Both the position numbers and the translations under genes were made by a program. Of a stretch of DNA of 6,921 nt, positions 6,325 to 6,921 are shown piece by piece (the first letter of the stretch is position 1; every line of letters starts with the position of its first letter). This DNA is from Prevotellaceae bacterium (GTDB taxonomy: Bacteria; Bacteroidota; Bacteroidia; Bacteroidales; Bacteroidaceae), in the NCBI GenBank assembly GCA_030536165.1, contig JAUNQM010000138.1:1-6921 (forward strand). Reading direction: 5' to 3'. The notes under the pieces are model-generated. The model saw only the letters and a program-made list of their open reading frames with translations, had not been told where the DNA came from and made no database searches.

Positions 6325-6921
6325 ATGAAAAAACTATTGTCCGTCTTGTTTCTGATGGTATCTGTAAGCCTATTTGCGCAGACTTACACCAAAGAATACA
6401 CCGCAAAAGAGTGGCGAAAAGCGCAGAAGTGGACCAAGAAAGGCAAGTGGCGCAAAGGCTTTGACAAGGCTGAACCAGCCGAAGGCGTAAACTTGGTGGA
6501 CTTTATGTATCAGTACAAGAAGAACACTGCTGAGTGGGATGCTGTATTCTCATGGCTGCAAATCACCGACCTCGATGCAATACCTAATGGCAACTATCCA
6601 ATTCCTGGCACACAACTCGAAGCTAAAGTACAGGTCGATACCAACCATTTCACGTTAGCAGACTTGCAGGCAGGCAAGGGCTCGGAGTCGCATAGGAAGA
6701 AGATTGATTTTATGTTTTGTGTCGGTGGAATCGAAGGTTTTGCGGCAATCGACCACGAGAGCAGCGAGGTCAAGACTCCATACAATGACAAGAAAGACCG
6801 CATCGACTACAGGTTTGCTGCCGATAAGTTGAAACTCTACGAGTCAGTCCCAGGCAAGTTCAATATTATGTTTCCCGATGATTGGCACATAGCAAAAGTC
6901 GTCACTTCCCGCCCAGACCAA
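6325..6921 (+). CDS. Secreted YhcH/YjgK/YiaL-family protein, 3' end missing
   Basis: The first 199 residues are present; the window ends before a stop codon. Residues 1-19 form a signal peptide (MKKLL, hydrophobic core, then SLFAQ), probably cut near Ala18-Gln19, with no lipobox Cys, so the protein should reach the periplasm. A Trp/Lys-rich stretch (25-45) precedes a cupin-like domain from about residue 55 that resembles the YhcH/YjgK/YiaL (DUF386) family: ESHRKKID (121-128), GGIEGF (134-139), TPYNDKKD (151-158), GKFNIMFPDDWH (177-188). Glu121, His123 and His188 fit the metal-site positions. The characterised relative E. coli YhcH (NanQ) works on sialic acid in the cytosol, so a secreted version probably meets glycan-derived sugars outside; the substrate is unknown. 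It starts 38 bp after ligA with no visible promoter, so it may be read through from ligA. Confidence 0.85.
   Translation, partial: MKKLLSVLFLMVSVSLFAQTYTKEYTAKEWRKAQKWTKKGKWRKGFDKAEPAEGVNLVDFMYQYKKNTAEWDAVFSWLQITDLDAIPNGNYPIPGTQLEAKVQVDTNHFTLADLQAGKGSESHRKKIDFMFCVGGIEGFAAIDHESSEVKTPYNDKKDRIDYRFAADKLKLYESVPGKFNIMFPDDWHIAKVVTSRPDQ

Overview
The window looks like chromosomal DNA of a Bacteroidales bacterium, most likely Prevotellaceae. Three things point there: a Bacteroidetes-type promoter (TTTG, 20 bp, TAnnTTTG) in front of the first gene, AT-rich translation starts without clear Shine-Dalgarno sequences, and the protein set (a Bacteroidetes-style lipoprotein, a secreted YhcH-like protein, and RfbC, TrmD and LigA sequences of Bacteroidetes character). 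Genus is an inference from overall resemblance. All six genes are on the + strand.

Layout: bases 1-153 are an AT-rich leader with no supported gene. A promoter at 154-185 drives rfbC (dTDP-4-dehydrorhamnose 3,5-epimerase, 203-745), whose end overlaps the start of an outer-envelope lipoprotein (711-1499, probably DUF4738). An 82-bp gap with short AT-rich repeats leads to a 465-residue NhaD-type ion-transporter homologue (1582-2979). The gap 2980-3258 holds two copies of a hairpin-rich dispersed repeat in inverted orientation, a BIME-like block symmetric around position 3123. Next come trmD (tRNA m1G37 methyltransferase, 3259-3936), a 280-bp gap with a long near-perfect hairpin (4046-4099), ligA (NAD-dependent DNA ligase, 4217-6286) and the 5' part of a gene for a secreted YhcH/YjgK/YiaL-family protein (6325 to the window end, truncated by the window).

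This is mainly housekeeping gene content rather than a defence or mobile system. rfbC supplies dTDP-rhamnose precursors for surface glycans, trmD guards the reading frame in translation, ligA joins nicks in replication and repair, and the transporter probably handles Na+/H+ balance. No pathway links all six genes. The points most worth following are: a loop inserted in LigA that carries a perfect sliding-clamp-binding pentapeptide (QLDLF); the loss of the second Asp-Asn motif in the NhaD homologue; the symmetric inverted repeat block upstream of trmD; the long hairpin upstream of ligA; and an rfbC promoter so close to the start codon that the mRNA is nearly leaderless.
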